A stretch of DNA of 64,000 bases from Rhizobium leguminosarum (GTDB taxonomy: Bacteria; Pseudomonadota; Alphaproteobacteria; Rhizobiales; Rhizobiaceae), in assembly GCF_017876795.1 (NCBI RefSeq), contig NZ_JAGIOR010000001.1:3002501-3066500 (forward strand), given 5' to 3'. Shown one piece after another: positions 56,327 through 64,000 of the stretch. The position numbers and the translations under genes were made by a program. Numbering within the stretch: position 1 is the stretch's first letter; each line of letters opens with the position of its first letter. Under the pieces are notes generated by a model. The model was given only the letters and a program-made list of their open reading frames with translations, ran no database searches and was not told where the DNA came from.

Positions 56327-57196
56327 GTGACAGGGCTCGAAGGCAGTTTATGGCGTGTGGGCCATGGCCGGCAGATCGAACTCGGCCGTCGTTCTCTCAT
56401 CATGGCGATCATCAACGTGACGCCGGACTCCTTTTCCGACGGCGGACGTTTTGAAACCGTCGATGCGGCGGTCGAACATGCGCTGCGGGCAGTAAGCGAG
56501 GGGGCCGGGATTGTCGATATCGGCGGCGAATCGACCCGGCCGAACGCAGTATCCGTCAGCCCATCCGAGGAGCAGGCGCGCGTGCTGCCCGTCATCGAGG
56601 CATTGCGCGGGCGGACCCAGGCGCTGATTTCGATCGACACCTATCGCGCCGAGACGGCGCGGCTGGCCGTCAGCGCCGGCGCCCATATCGTCAACGACGT
56701 CTTCGGGCTGCAGAAGGAGCCCGATATCGCCGACATCGCCGCAGCGACCGGGGCCGGGCTCTGCATCATGCATACCGGCCGCGACAGGGCAAAGCTTCCC
56801 GATGTGATCGCCGACCAGGTGCATTTTCTGAAACGGTCGCTTGCGATCGCCCAGGCCGCCGGCGTCAACAGCGACCGCATCGTGCTCGATCCGGGCTTCG
56901 GCTTCGCCAAGGAGACGGCGGAGGAGAATTTCGAACTGATGGCGCGGTTTTCCGAACTTTCCAGCTTCGGCCTGCCGCTGCTTGCCGGCACGTCGCGCAA
57001 GCGCTTCCTCGGGGCGGTGACGGGTCGTGAGGCGCCGGACCGGGATGCGGCGACGGCCGTAACCAGCGCCCTGCTCAGGCTTCAGGGCGCTGCGGTTTTC
57101 CGGGTGCACAATGTCGCAATCAACAGGGATGCGCTTGATATCGCCGATGCTATGCTGAATGCGCCCCAGGAATTCGAGAGGAAGCGGCCGACATGA
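56327..57196 (+). CDS. folP: Dihydropteroate synthase
   Basis: Condenses p-aminobenzoate with hydroxymethyl-dihydropterin diphosphate; the sulfonamide target. The roughly 289-residue TIM barrel shows IINVTPDSFSDGG, DIGGESTRPN, VLDPGFGFAKE (quoted FAKETAEENF) and GTSRKRFLG. The frame begins at 56240, but a GTG at 56327 with GGGATAAG ahead gives the usual length. folB overlaps its stop by 4 bp (ATGA), so folP-folB-folK are one operon. Confidence 0.94.
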   Translation: MTGLEGSLWRVGHGRQIELGRRSLIMAIINVTPDSFSDGGRFETVDAAVEHALRAVSEGAGIVDIGGESTRPNAVSVSPSEEQARVLPVIEALRGRTQALISIDTYRAETARLAVSAGAHIVNDVFGLQKEPDIADIAAATGAGLCIMHTGRDRAKLPDVIADQVHFLKRSLAIAQAAGVNSDRIVLDPGFGFAKETAEENFELMARFSELSSFGLPLLAGTSRKRFLGAVTGREAPDRDAATAVTSALLRLQGAAVFRVHNVAINRDALDIADAMLNAPQEFERKRPT

Positions 57197-57558
57197 CCAC
57201 CTACACGATCACGCTGCAGAACTGCGCCTTCTTTGCGCGCCATGGCGTGCATGACGAGGAGGAATTCCTCGGCCAGCGCTTTTTCGTCGATGCCGAACTC
57301 GATGTCGTTGCCGGCGAGGCGCTGGAAAGCGATTCGATCAACGATACCGTCAATTACGGCATCGCCTTTACGGTGATCGAGCAGATCGTCACCGGCAAGC
57401 GGCGTTACCTGATCGAGGCCCTGGCGCTCGATATCGCCAAGGGGCTGTGCGAGACATTCCCGCAGGTCCGGCGGGCGAAGATCACGGTGCGCAAGCCGAA
57501 CGCGCCGGTGCCCGGCGTGCTCGATTTCGTGCAGGTGAGCGTTGAGCACTTTGCCTGA
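57193..57558 (+). CDS. folB: Dihydroneopterin aldolase
   Basis: A 121-residue enzyme cleaving dihydroneopterin to hydroxymethyl-dihydropterin and glycolaldehyde. Recognisable blocks are the N-terminal LQNCAFFARHGVHDEEEFLG (with the catalytic Glu), DTVNYGIAFT and the C-terminal VRKPNAPVPGVLDFVQVSV. Length and position between folP and folK are standard. ATGA overlap with folP and 17-bp overlap with folK. Confidence 0.94.
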   Translation: MTTYTITLQNCAFFARHGVHDEEEFLGQRFFVDAELDVVAGEALESDSINDTVNYGIAFTVIEQIVTGKRRYLIEALALDIAKGLCETFPQVRRAKITVRKPNAPVPGVLDFVQVSVEHFA

Positions 57559-58069
57559 GGCCGCATGGCAATCGGCCACACTCGGTCTCGGCGGCAATGT
57601 CGGCGATCCCGTCAAGGCGATGGCCGCCGCACTGCAGAGGCTGGACGGACGAGATGACTGCCGGGTGACGGCGGTCTCCCGACTCTACCGCACGCCGCCC
57701 TGGGGCAAGACCGACCAATCCTTCTTCTTCAACGCCTGCGCCACCGTCGAGACCCGGCTGGAACCCGAGGCTTTGCTCGATGTCTGCCTGTCGATCGAGC
57801 GGGAAATGAAACGCGAGCGCATCGAGCGCTGGGGTCCGCGCACGCTCGATATCGATGTGCTGACCTATGGCGACGTCATTCAGGAGGCGCCGCGGCTGGA
57901 ACTGCCGCATCCGCGCATGACCGATCGCGGTTTCGTGCTGATGCCGCTTGCCGATATCGCACCGGACATTTTCGTCAAGGGCAGGGCGATCAGTGATTGG
58001 CTGTCGGATGCGGACGTGGTGGGCATCGAAGTCGCCGATAACAGCCGCGACTGGTGGCGCAAAAGCTGA
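57542..58069 (+). CDS. folK: Hydroxymethyl-dihydropterin pyrophosphokinase
   Basis: A 175-residue kinase transferring pyrophosphate from ATP to hydroxymethyl-dihydropterin. Signature regions are ATLGLGGNVGDPVKAM, SRLYRTPPWGKTDQSFFFNA and RWGPRTLDIDVLTYGD with the two metal Asp. It starts at TTG 57542 inside folB, so translation is coupled. It is the third gene of the folate operon, which ends at an inverted repeat at 58093-58109. Confidence 0.94.
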   Translation: MSTLPEAAWQSATLGLGGNVGDPVKAMAAALQRLDGRDDCRVTAVSRLYRTPPWGKTDQSFFFNACATVETRLEPEALLDVCLSIEREMKRERIERWGPRTLDIDVLTYGDVIQEAPRLELPHPRMTDRGFVLMPLADIAPDIFVKGRAISDWLSDADVVGIEVADNSRDWWRKS

Positions 58070-58088
58070 AGCGGAGATCCTGAAACGG

Positions 58089-58113
58089 AAAACGGCGGGA
58101 AACCCGCCGCTTC
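58089..58113. terminator. Bidirectional terminator-like hairpin after folK
   Basis: CGGCGGG (58093-58099), AAA, CCCGCCG (58103-58109) lies between the convergent folK and 58138-58689 genes. On the minus strand it runs into TTTTCC; on the plus strand the T-tract is poor. Confidence 0.7.
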
Positions 58114-58137
58114 AGGAAAATCCGCTGTGCGATTTAT

Positions 58138-58689
58138 CTACTCGATGGAGCCGACGGCCATCTCGTCGACCTGCCGTGTCAGCGTCAGGCCGATGACCGG
58201 GATCATCTGGCTTTCGACCTTGACCGAAACGGTGACGTTCATCGTCTTGTCGTCCCGCACGCGGGCGATCATCGCGCCGTTCAGCTTGGCGCGGTTGATG
58301 CCGACGACGACCGTATCCTCGGAAACGGCGCCGGAGACGACGTCGAGACCCTTGCCGGCGGCGCCGTCGAGGAACTTGCCCTTGTAGGTCGAGCCCGACT
58401 GCGAGATGACGGCGGTCATCGGCTGCTTAAAGACGCCGACGCGGCAGGTGCCGTCGAGCTTGATGCCGGCGCCGCTGTCGCCTGTCGGCTCACCGACCAG
58501 GTTGCAGGTGAATTTAGTGCCCTTGTACTTGCCGGCGACGATTTCGCCGGGGCCCTTCCAGGCGCCGGTAACGGAATCGAAGAAGGCCTTGTCACGGGTT
58601 GCAGCGGTGGCTGCCGGAGCGACATCTGCGACGGGAGACAATGCCGCGGCGGCCAGACCGCATATAATGAGAAACTTGCGCGAATACAT
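58138..58689 (-). CDS. Exported hypothetical protein
   Basis: A 183-residue protein starting MYSRKFLIICGLAAAALSPV, a signal peptide cleaved near ATA. The mature part is a beta-rich domain with two Cys (TCNLVGEP and GTCRVGVF) about 26 residues apart, likely a disulfide. I do not recognise a named family; it resembles conserved periplasmic proteins of Rhizobiales. The ATG at 58689 suits the signal peptide; nine more codons are open upstream. Confidence 0.75.
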   Translation of the reverse strand: MYSRKFLIICGLAAAALSPVADVAPAATAATRDKAFFDSVTGAWKGPGEIVAGKYKGTKFTCNLVGEPTGDSGAGIKLDGTCRVGVFKQPMTAVISQSGSTYKGKFLDGAAGKGLDVVSGAVSEDTVVVGINRAKLNGAMIARVRDDKTMNVTVSVKVESQMIPVIGLTLTRQVDEMAVGSIE

Positions 58690-58899
58690 GGATTTTCCTT
58701 GGCAAACACCACTCACGAACTGGCTGCAAGTTTTGCCGAAGAATGGTTAATCCTTCCTTTCAATCGTGCCGAAATGCGAGGAAATCCAGGGCTTTCGCGC
58801 GGCTGAAGTTTTAGCATACCGCCATTATGGCTTTGAATCCGCTGCAATTTCTCCTGCATTACGTTAGGGAAGGAGAAAGCCGCGGAATCGCTGCTTCGT

Positions 58900-59979
58900 T
58901 CAAGGAGTGTTGCCGCGCGGCGACATGGAGGGGGTGAGATCGCCGATGAAATCACCGATTCCCGGACGTTTCAGGGCGTGGAAGGCGAGCGGGCGGCAGA
59001 GATCCATCGCCGCGATTCCGATGCGGGCGGTCATCAGGCCGTTGATGACGCCTTCGCCGAGTCGGGCCGAGAGCTTCGAGGCCAGCCCATGGCCGAGCAC
59101 CTGCTGGACCAGGCTGTCGCCGACGGCGATCGAGCCGGTGACCGCCAGATGCGCCAGCACGTCACGCAGCAGACGGAACATGCCGAGCGTGCCGGGGCGG
59201 CCGCCGTAAAGCTCGGCCATGGCGCGGATCAGCCGCACGGCCTCATAGAGCACATAGAGCAGGTCGACCACGGCGCGCGGACTGACAGCGGTGACGATCG
59301 AGACGCGCTTCGAGGCGTTGACGATCAGGGCGCGGGCCCTGCGGTCGAGGGGGGCGAGCAATTCCCGTTCTGCCAGCGCAATCAGATGCGGGGGATCGAT
59401 GACCTCGCCCTCGGTCGCCTTCAGCGTTGCGCGGCCCTTCGATGTCTCGGGATTGGCGGAAAGCAGCGTGGTGAGACGGGCGACGACGGCGCGCGCCTTT
59501 GCCGGCCGGGTTTCGACCATCGCGGCCTCCGCTTCGGCCTTGATCGCCTGGACGGCGGCAAGGCGCATCATGCCTGACGTCTCGCGGATGACGAGGGCAA
59601 ACACGGCGAGAATACCGACCGCGAGCACGGCAAGGGCTGCATATCCCAACCAGTCGGCGCGGGTGAAGAGGTCGCGGATCAGGCTGTCGGTCCAGAGGCC
59701 GAGGCCAAGCGACAGCAGAATGCCGAAGGCGCCGGCGGCGATCTTGCCGAAAGAGGTCCGACGTCTCAGCGGCGTTGCCACGGGCACTGCGCTCAGATCC
59801 TTGTCGGGATTAAGGAAGGGATCGTCTTCATCAGTCGTCACGACGATGTTTTCGGAGAAGCTTTCCGGCCTGCGCCGTTGCTCTCCTTGGCGGCGGTTGT
59901 CATGGCGCTCGGGGGCCTCGTCCTCGTAGGTGAAGACGGCGGGTGGGCGGCGTGGCGGCTCGGAGGGGGGCTTGCTCAT
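58900..59979 (-). CDS. YcjF/TIGR01620 family membrane protein (DUF697)
   Basis: A 359-residue protein: a disordered charged N-terminus (residues 1-75), two transmembrane helices (residues ~78-98 and 110-132, ILLSLGLGLWTDSL and YAALAVLAVGILAVFALVI), and a DUF697 domain with SIVTAVSPRAVVDLLYVLYEAVRLIR. Its ATG overlaps the stop of the YcjX gene by 4 bp (59976-59979). YcjX and YcjF are paired in many Proteobacteria and respond to envelope or heat stress; their exact role is unknown. Confidence 0.88.
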   Translation of the reverse strand: MSKPPSEPPRRPPAVFTYEDEAPERHDNRRQGEQRRRPESFSENIVVTTDEDDPFLNPDKDLSAVPVATPLRRRTSFGKIAAGAFGILLSLGLGLWTDSLIRDLFTRADWLGYAALAVLAVGILAVFALVIRETSGMMRLAAVQAIKAEAEAAMVETRPAKARAVVARLTTLLSANPETSKGRATLKATEGEVIDPPHLIALAERELLAPLDRRARALIVNASKRVSIVTAVSPRAVVDLLYVLYEAVRLIRAMAELYGGRPGTLGMFRLLRDVLAHLAVTGSIAVGDSLVQQVLGHGLASKLSARLGEGVINGLMTARIGIAAMDLCRPLAFHALKRPGIGDFIGDLTPSMSPRGNTP

Positions 59980-61481
59980 GCGAGACGGTCTCCGAACAGG
60001 AACTGCATGGCGCGGTCGAGGCGGATATGCGGCACCGACAGTTTGATGCCGCCGCCGGCTTCCTCAAGCTGCGGCGGGCGAAACCTGATGACATTGACAT
60101 CGGGCAGCTGCAGGCCGGTCTCGCCCGAGGCGATGCGGTCGAACAGGCTTTCCGGATCCTCCGGCAGGTCGCCGGGAAAGATCGCGGTCTTTCTCTGGCC
60201 GTCGAAGCGCTCGCCGGCAATGGTTTCCCCTTCCATCGGCGTGCCGACGATGACAGGCAGTTCGTGACCGTCACGCTTGACCGATGCCTCGCGGGTGGCG
60301 CGCACCGAGGCCAGCGCCATGACGTCGATGCCGGCACCGGCCATGCCGATGCGGTCGATGGCGCGATCGACGAGGCGGCGGGTCAGCGCGTCGAGCCGGT
60401 CGTGGCTTTCATGGTGGAGATGATCGGCCTTGGTGGCGGCGACCAGCACGCGGTCGATGCGGCGCCCGAGCAGCGAGGAGAGCAGCGAATTGGTGCCGGG
60501 GCGGAAACAGGCGAGCACATCGGTCAGCGCGCGTTCCAGATCCTGCACGGCTTCGGGGCCGCGGTTCATCGCCTGCAGCGCATCGACCAGCACGATCTGG
60601 CGGTCGAGCCGGGCGAAATGCTCGCGGAAGAAGGGTTTGACGACGACCGATTTATAGGCCTCGTAACGCCGCTCCATCATCGTCCAGAGCGAGCCGCGGC
60701 CGGGACGCCCGTCCGGCGGCAGAGCCAGCGGCGCGAAGGTCAGCGCCGGCGACCCGTCGAGATCGCCGGGCAGGAGCAGGCGGCCGGGCGGCAGCGTGGA
60801 GAGCGAGCGTTCATCGGCCTTGCAGGCCTTGAGATAATCGGCAAAGGCGGTGGCGAGGTCGCGGGCGACCATTTCGTCGGCGCCGGCATGGATATCGGCG
60901 GCATGCGTCAGCGCCACCCATCCACGCGACAGCTCGGAGCGGACGCCGGTTTGCGCCAGCGCCAGCGTTTCCTCGCTGAACATACGGTAATCCTTGCCGA
61001 GCAGCGGCAGGTCGAGCAGCCATTCGCCGGGGTAATCGACGATGTCGATCGACAGGCGGCCCGGCGAAAACAGCCGATTCCAGCCGCTGGCGCTCTGATA
61101 ATCCAGCGTGATGCGCAGTTCCGAGATGGCGCGGGTCGAATCCGGCCAGATCCGCTCCTTCACCAGCGCGCGGATATGGTCCTCGTACTGGAAGCGCGGC
61201 ACGGCATCGTCGGGCTGCGGCTCCAGTCGCACCGCCGAGACGCGGCCCGACTGCACCGGCTCAAACAGCGGCAGGCGGCCGCCATGCAGGAGATTGTGAA
61301 CCAGCGAGGAAATGAAGACCGTCTTGCCGGAGCGGGACAGGCCGGTGACGCCGAGCCGCACGGTCGGATGGACGAGGCCGCTCGCCCGATCGGCGAGATT
61401 GTCGAGGGCGATGCGGGCGTCATCGGCAAAGGATGTCAGGCGTGGCGGCAAGGCGCAATTCCGGTTGGTGACTGCCGGCAA
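59976..61481 (-). CDS. YcjX-like P-loop ATPase/GTPase
   Basis: A 501-residue cytosolic NTPase. The P-loop GLSRSGKTVFISSLVHNLL is near residue 47, and the family blocks IVDYPGEWLLDLPLLGKDY (Walker B-like) and VLVAATKADHLHHESHDRL (NKxD-like TKAD) follow. The length fits YcjX (about 465-490). It is the first gene of the ycjX-ycjF pair on the minus strand and starts 45 bp after the stop of the SixA-like gene, so all three may be transcribed together. Confidence 0.9.
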   Translation of the reverse strand: MPAVTNRNCALPPRLTSFADDARIALDNLADRASGLVHPTVRLGVTGLSRSGKTVFISSLVHNLLHGGRLPLFEPVQSGRVSAVRLEPQPDDAVPRFQYEDHIRALVKERIWPDSTRAISELRITLDYQSASGWNRLFSPGRLSIDIVDYPGEWLLDLPLLGKDYRMFSEETLALAQTGVRSELSRGWVALTHAADIHAGADEMVARDLATAFADYLKACKADERSLSTLPPGRLLLPGDLDGSPALTFAPLALPPDGRPGRGSLWTMMERRYEAYKSVVVKPFFREHFARLDRQIVLVDALQAMNRGPEAVQDLERALTDVLACFRPGTNSLLSSLLGRRIDRVLVAATKADHLHHESHDRLDALTRRLVDRAIDRIGMAGAGIDVMALASVRATREASVKRDGHELPVIVGTPMEGETIAGERFDGQRKTAIFPGDLPEDPESLFDRIASGETGLQLPDVNVIRFRPPQLEEAGGGIKLSVPHIRLDRAMQFLFGDRLA

Positions 61482-61526
61482 TATAGGAAGGGTACGCCGC
61501 GCGAAAAAGACGCGGCGCTAAAGCTT

Positions 61527-62021
61527 TCAGACGACCACGAAATCGGCGAGGCGCCAGACGGCGGCGGAAGCGTCGTAATCGACGACGGCAAGGCCCGCCG
61601 TCGGGAAGCCGCCGGGAAGGGCGCCGACCATCGCCTCATGGCCAATCAGCGCCTCCAGCGTCTGCTCCATGGTCGGGTTGTGGCCAACCAGCATGACGGC
61701 GGCCTCATCCTGCGCATCGACGATCTCGAGATAGGTGTCGACTGTGGCGTTGTAGAGCGCATCGACATAACGCACGTCGAGCGCAACACCCATTGCCCGG
61801 TGGACGGCGCCGGCAGTGTCGCGGCAGCGCAGCGCCGTCGAACTGATCACAAGATCGGGACGGTAGCCCTTGTCGGCGGCCTTGTCGGCGATGATCTCGG
61901 CATCGCCAAAGCCCTTTTTGTTGAGCGGCCGGTCGAAATCGCGCTGCCCGGGGTCGGCCGAGGCGGCCTTGGCATGACGCAGGAGATAGATGCGGTTGGG
62001 CGGAGGTAGCGGTACGGTCAT
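61527..62021 (-). CDS. SixA-like histidine phosphatase
   Basis: A 164-residue phosphatase with IYLLRHAKAASADPGQ (phospho-accepting His), LVISSTALRCRDTA and VMLVGHNPTMEQ (second His). Compact size and the RHAKA signature place it with SixA, a phosphohistidine phosphatase acting on Hpt domains. Substrate unproven. Start ATG 62021; a second ATG two codons upstream gives an almost equal product. Confidence 0.88.
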   Translation of the reverse strand: MTVPLPPPNRIYLLRHAKAASADPGQRDFDRPLNKKGFGDAEIIADKAADKGYRPDLVISSTALRCRDTAGAVHRAMGVALDVRYVDALYNATVDTYLEIVDAQDEAAVMLVGHNPTMEQTLEALIGHEAMVGALPGGFPTAGLAVVDYDASAAVWRLADFVVV

Positions 62022-62194
62022 GGGCAAATCCAGGATCGGCGGGTCTTTTCAGTAGCGGTTGCAATCGGCTGCCGTCAATCGCCAGCCATGCCGCAATGGC
62101 GCAAAACGTGGCTGACAACACGGCGTTTTGAAAGCGAAGAAAAAAACGGTGGCCGGAATAACCATGACAAAATAGATCGTTAGCCTAAAATTGT

Positions 62195-62214
62195 AACAGA
62201 TTTAAAAATCTGTT
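62195..62214. promoter_or_regulatory. Perfect 20-bp palindrome upstream of dksA
   Basis: AACAGATTTAAAAATCTGTT reads the same on both strands. It lies about 80 bp before the dksA start, next to a TTGAAC box (62231), and could be a regulator site or a hairpin in the leader. Confidence 0.5.
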
Positions 62215-62296
62215 TACCTGTCGTATTTGGCTTGAACCGCGGCTAGCGCTTGGGATATACACCCGGCCAGATGAGATGTTCTTCAGGAGAATCGCG

Positions 62297-62716
<420 letters not shown>

Positions 62717-62745
62717 TGGTCTTCATGCAGACATGAGAGCAGAAC

Positions 62746-62776
62746 AAGCGCCGCGATCCGATCGCGGCGCTTTTTT
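62746..62776 (+). terminator. Rho-independent terminator after dksA
   Basis: AAGCGCCGCGAT (62746-62757) pairs with ATCGCGGCGCTT (62761-62772), loop CCG, then a T6 run. It is convergent with the stop of the DUF1062 gene. Confidence 0.92.
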
Positions 62777-62782
62777 CTTTGA

Positions 62783-63427
62783 TCATTGTTCCACTGCATA
62801 ATTGCCTGTCGCCAGAGGTTTCCACGATTGCTGTCGCTCGGCCTCCATGGAGAGGTCAATCATGACAAGGGTGCCATTCCTGATTCGTCGTCGCAGGATG
62901 TCTGCCCGCGCAGGATCCGTCCGGACCATGCCTTCGTCGTGAAGAGCCTGCAGCCGCGAACGTGAAAGCTTCAGCTCCGAGGCCAGCAGACGGTCAAGGC
63001 GGGTGCTTGTTGGAAACGGCACCATCAGTTCGATTGCCAATTTCGTCCAATTGGCAGTTTCGTGCTGCATTTCCTTCGCGATTTCAAATTCGGCAAACTC
63101 ATCCACACGCAGCGATTTGTGTCGGAGAGCATCGAGGTTGAAGCTTTCGGCGCGGATCCAGTCCGGATCGTTGGATTGCAGCGCGTCAAGGACGGCAGGA
63201 TCGATGTCGCGGACATTCCGCCGCTCGAGGATCGGCCGGTTCCATGTCCTTTCGCAGGTCGGGCATTTGTAGATCAGCCAGGCGTCCAGCTTGCGGCCGT
63301 TGGCATTGAGCCGGATCTTGCCGCTGGATTGGTAGGCCCTCAGGCCTCCGCATCCGCCGCATGCAATCCAAGGCTGGGGCGCTGTCTTAGGAATAATGGT
63401 CCATCGGACCCGAAGCGTCTTGCACAT
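62783..63427 (-). CDS. DUF1062 protein with zinc ribbon and S4-like segment
   Basis: A 214-residue protein. The N-terminal part has two Cys pairs (CGGCGG near residue 25 and CPTC near residue 55), a likely zinc ribbon. The C-terminal part (STRLDRLLASELKLSRSRLQALHDEGMV then NGTLVMIDL) resembles an S4 RNA-binding domain. DUF1062 has no established function; RNA or ribosome binding is a guess from the S4-like part. The start is ATG 63427 (MCKTLRVRWT); ATG 63457 adds ten residues. Confidence 0.8.
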   Translation of the reverse strand: MCKTLRVRWTIIPKTAPQPWIACGGCGGLRAYQSSGKIRLNANGRKLDAWLIYKCPTCERTWNRPILERRNVRDIDPAVLDALQSNDPDWIRAESFNLDALRHKSLRVDEFAEFEIAKEMQHETANWTKLAIELMVPFPTSTRLDRLLASELKLSRSRLQALHDEGMVRTDPARADILRRRIRNGTLVMIDLSMEAERQQSWKPLATGNYAVEQ

Positions 63428-63756
63428 ATCGTCTTGGTCTTCCGTTCGGAAGTCCATCGAGATGGTGCATGAGAAAACCCTTGCGGGCCCGGCGTGGCGA
63501 TGTTGTGGGCGGCTGAAGAGCTGAGACAGCAGAGCTGCACATGGCACATTGTAACGATGCCAAACCGGTCTCTCGCCACCACCCGATGAACATGTTCGCA
63601 TGTCGCCAGCGTGTCGCTAGGCGGCAGTACGGGTGAAACTGGAGTGAGACCGGTATTTACTTAGGCAAAGTGTAACCTCGAATGCGCCGACGCTCTTCAC
63701 CCTGATCGATAGCAAATCATCAGCATGATGGGGAGGCCTGAGGCATTCGGAAATTG

Positions 63757-63781
63757 AAAAAGCCGCGGCATGCGGCTTTTG
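63757..63781. terminator. Bidirectional terminator hairpin
   Basis: AAAAGCCGC (63758-63766) pairs with GCGGCTTTT (63772-63780). On the minus strand it would end the partial gene at 63842; the surrounding 414 bp contain no gene. Confidence 0.75.
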
Positions 63782-63841
63782 TGCAACTTGATGGTGAAAG
63801 CGAAAGGGCGGCAACCCGGTGTGACGCGGGTGCGGTTTCCC

Positions 63842-64000
63842 TCATTTGTCGCGATTAACGCTCATCTCGCCGAAGATGCGGGCGACTTCCTTCTGCAGTT
63901 CGGTATCAGCGCCGGTGATCGGAGCAAGCTCGGGATCGCGGCGCGGCAGGTTGCCCGGCTGCGGCTGCGGTATGGCTTGGCGGGGGGCCTGGTTCGCCGG
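63842..64000 (-). CDS. C-terminal end of an unidentified gene
   Basis: Read on the minus strand, the frame is open from the right edge to a TGA at 63844-63842. The visible 52 residues are Pro/Gln-rich (RQAIPQPQPGNLPRRDPEL), then ELQKEVARIFGEMSVNRDK. This is too short to name; a flagellar FliO-type or similar small membrane protein with a disordered tail is one possibility, held with low confidence. Confidence 0.6.
   Translation of the reverse strand, partial: PANQAPRQAIPQPQPGNLPRRDPELAPITGADTELQKEVARIFGEMSVNRDK

Noticed and set aside
59943..62009. 688-codon plus-strand frame opposite ycjF-ycjX-sixA
   Set aside because: Antisense to three recognised genes; long only because of GC-biased codon use.

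Overview
The window reads as chromosomal DNA of a Rhizobium species (R. leguminosarum/R. etli type). The grounds are high GC content, the gene families present, a 770-residue malic enzyme fused to a phosphotransacetylase-like domain, a giant growth-pole-ring type protein, a low-cysteine rhizobial DksA, RIME-like mosaic repeats and a CtrA-type site. Most of it is housekeeping DNA on both strands in short operons. I recognised no tRNA, rRNA, CRISPR array or prophage.

Layout. 0-9 kb: 3' end of an L,D-transpeptidase gene, gph, rpiA, a DUF2059 protein, acylphosphatase, glutathione reductase, a Tad-like secreted protein and a class II DAHP synthase. 9-16 kb: an ABC exporter, a GFA-fold enzyme, a DUF1003 membrane protein, nadE, a TolB-like propeller protein and a class I DAHP synthase preceded by a transcription attenuator whose leader peptide carries Phe-Tyr-Trp-Tyr. 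16-22 kb: a frameshifted periplasmic sensor next to a chemoreceptor, a truncated MFS gene, bluB under a cobalamin riboswitch, a DUF2865 protein and an RNase H. 22-34 kb: malic enzyme, a berberine-bridge-like oxidoreductase, and a TetR/RND efflux locus whose pump gene is broken by a frameshift and by an IS110/IS1111-type element. 34-43 kb: LpxH-like phosphatase, MFS permease, dipeptide epimerase, a complete Mla-type lipid transport operon (permease, ATPase, MCE protein, lipoprotein) and a D,D-carboxypeptidase. 43-47 kb: a decayed stretch with a frameshifted class III cyclase, a class II aminoacyl-tRNA synthetase-like remnant, a small P-loop kinase and an isochorismatase-like hydrolase. 47-54 kb: one 6.9-kb gene for a 2291-residue membrane-anchored repeat protein, almost certainly the Growth Pole Ring protein. 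54-64 kb: an Hpt protein, a 2Fe-2S ferredoxin, a probable small RNA, a DUF922 protein, folP-folB-folK, a YcjX/YcjF pair, SixA-like phosphatase, dksA, a DUF1062 protein and the 3' end of a further gene.

How it fits together. Central metabolism (rpiA, gph, malic enzyme, nadE, both DAHP synthases, folate genes, bluB) alternates with envelope functions (L,D-transpeptidase, carboxypeptidase, Mla system, LpxH-like enzyme, growth-pole protein). The most informative signals lie outside ordinary genes: the aromatic attenuator at 15961-16091, the cobalamin riboswitch at 19806-20014, the structured end of the insertion element (candidate bridge/seek RNA), a candidate antisense-type small RNA at 55323-55471, and the exact 132-bp repeat array inside the growth-pole gene. 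Five genes are broken, which is many for one chromosomal window: either real decay or single-base errors in the assembly.
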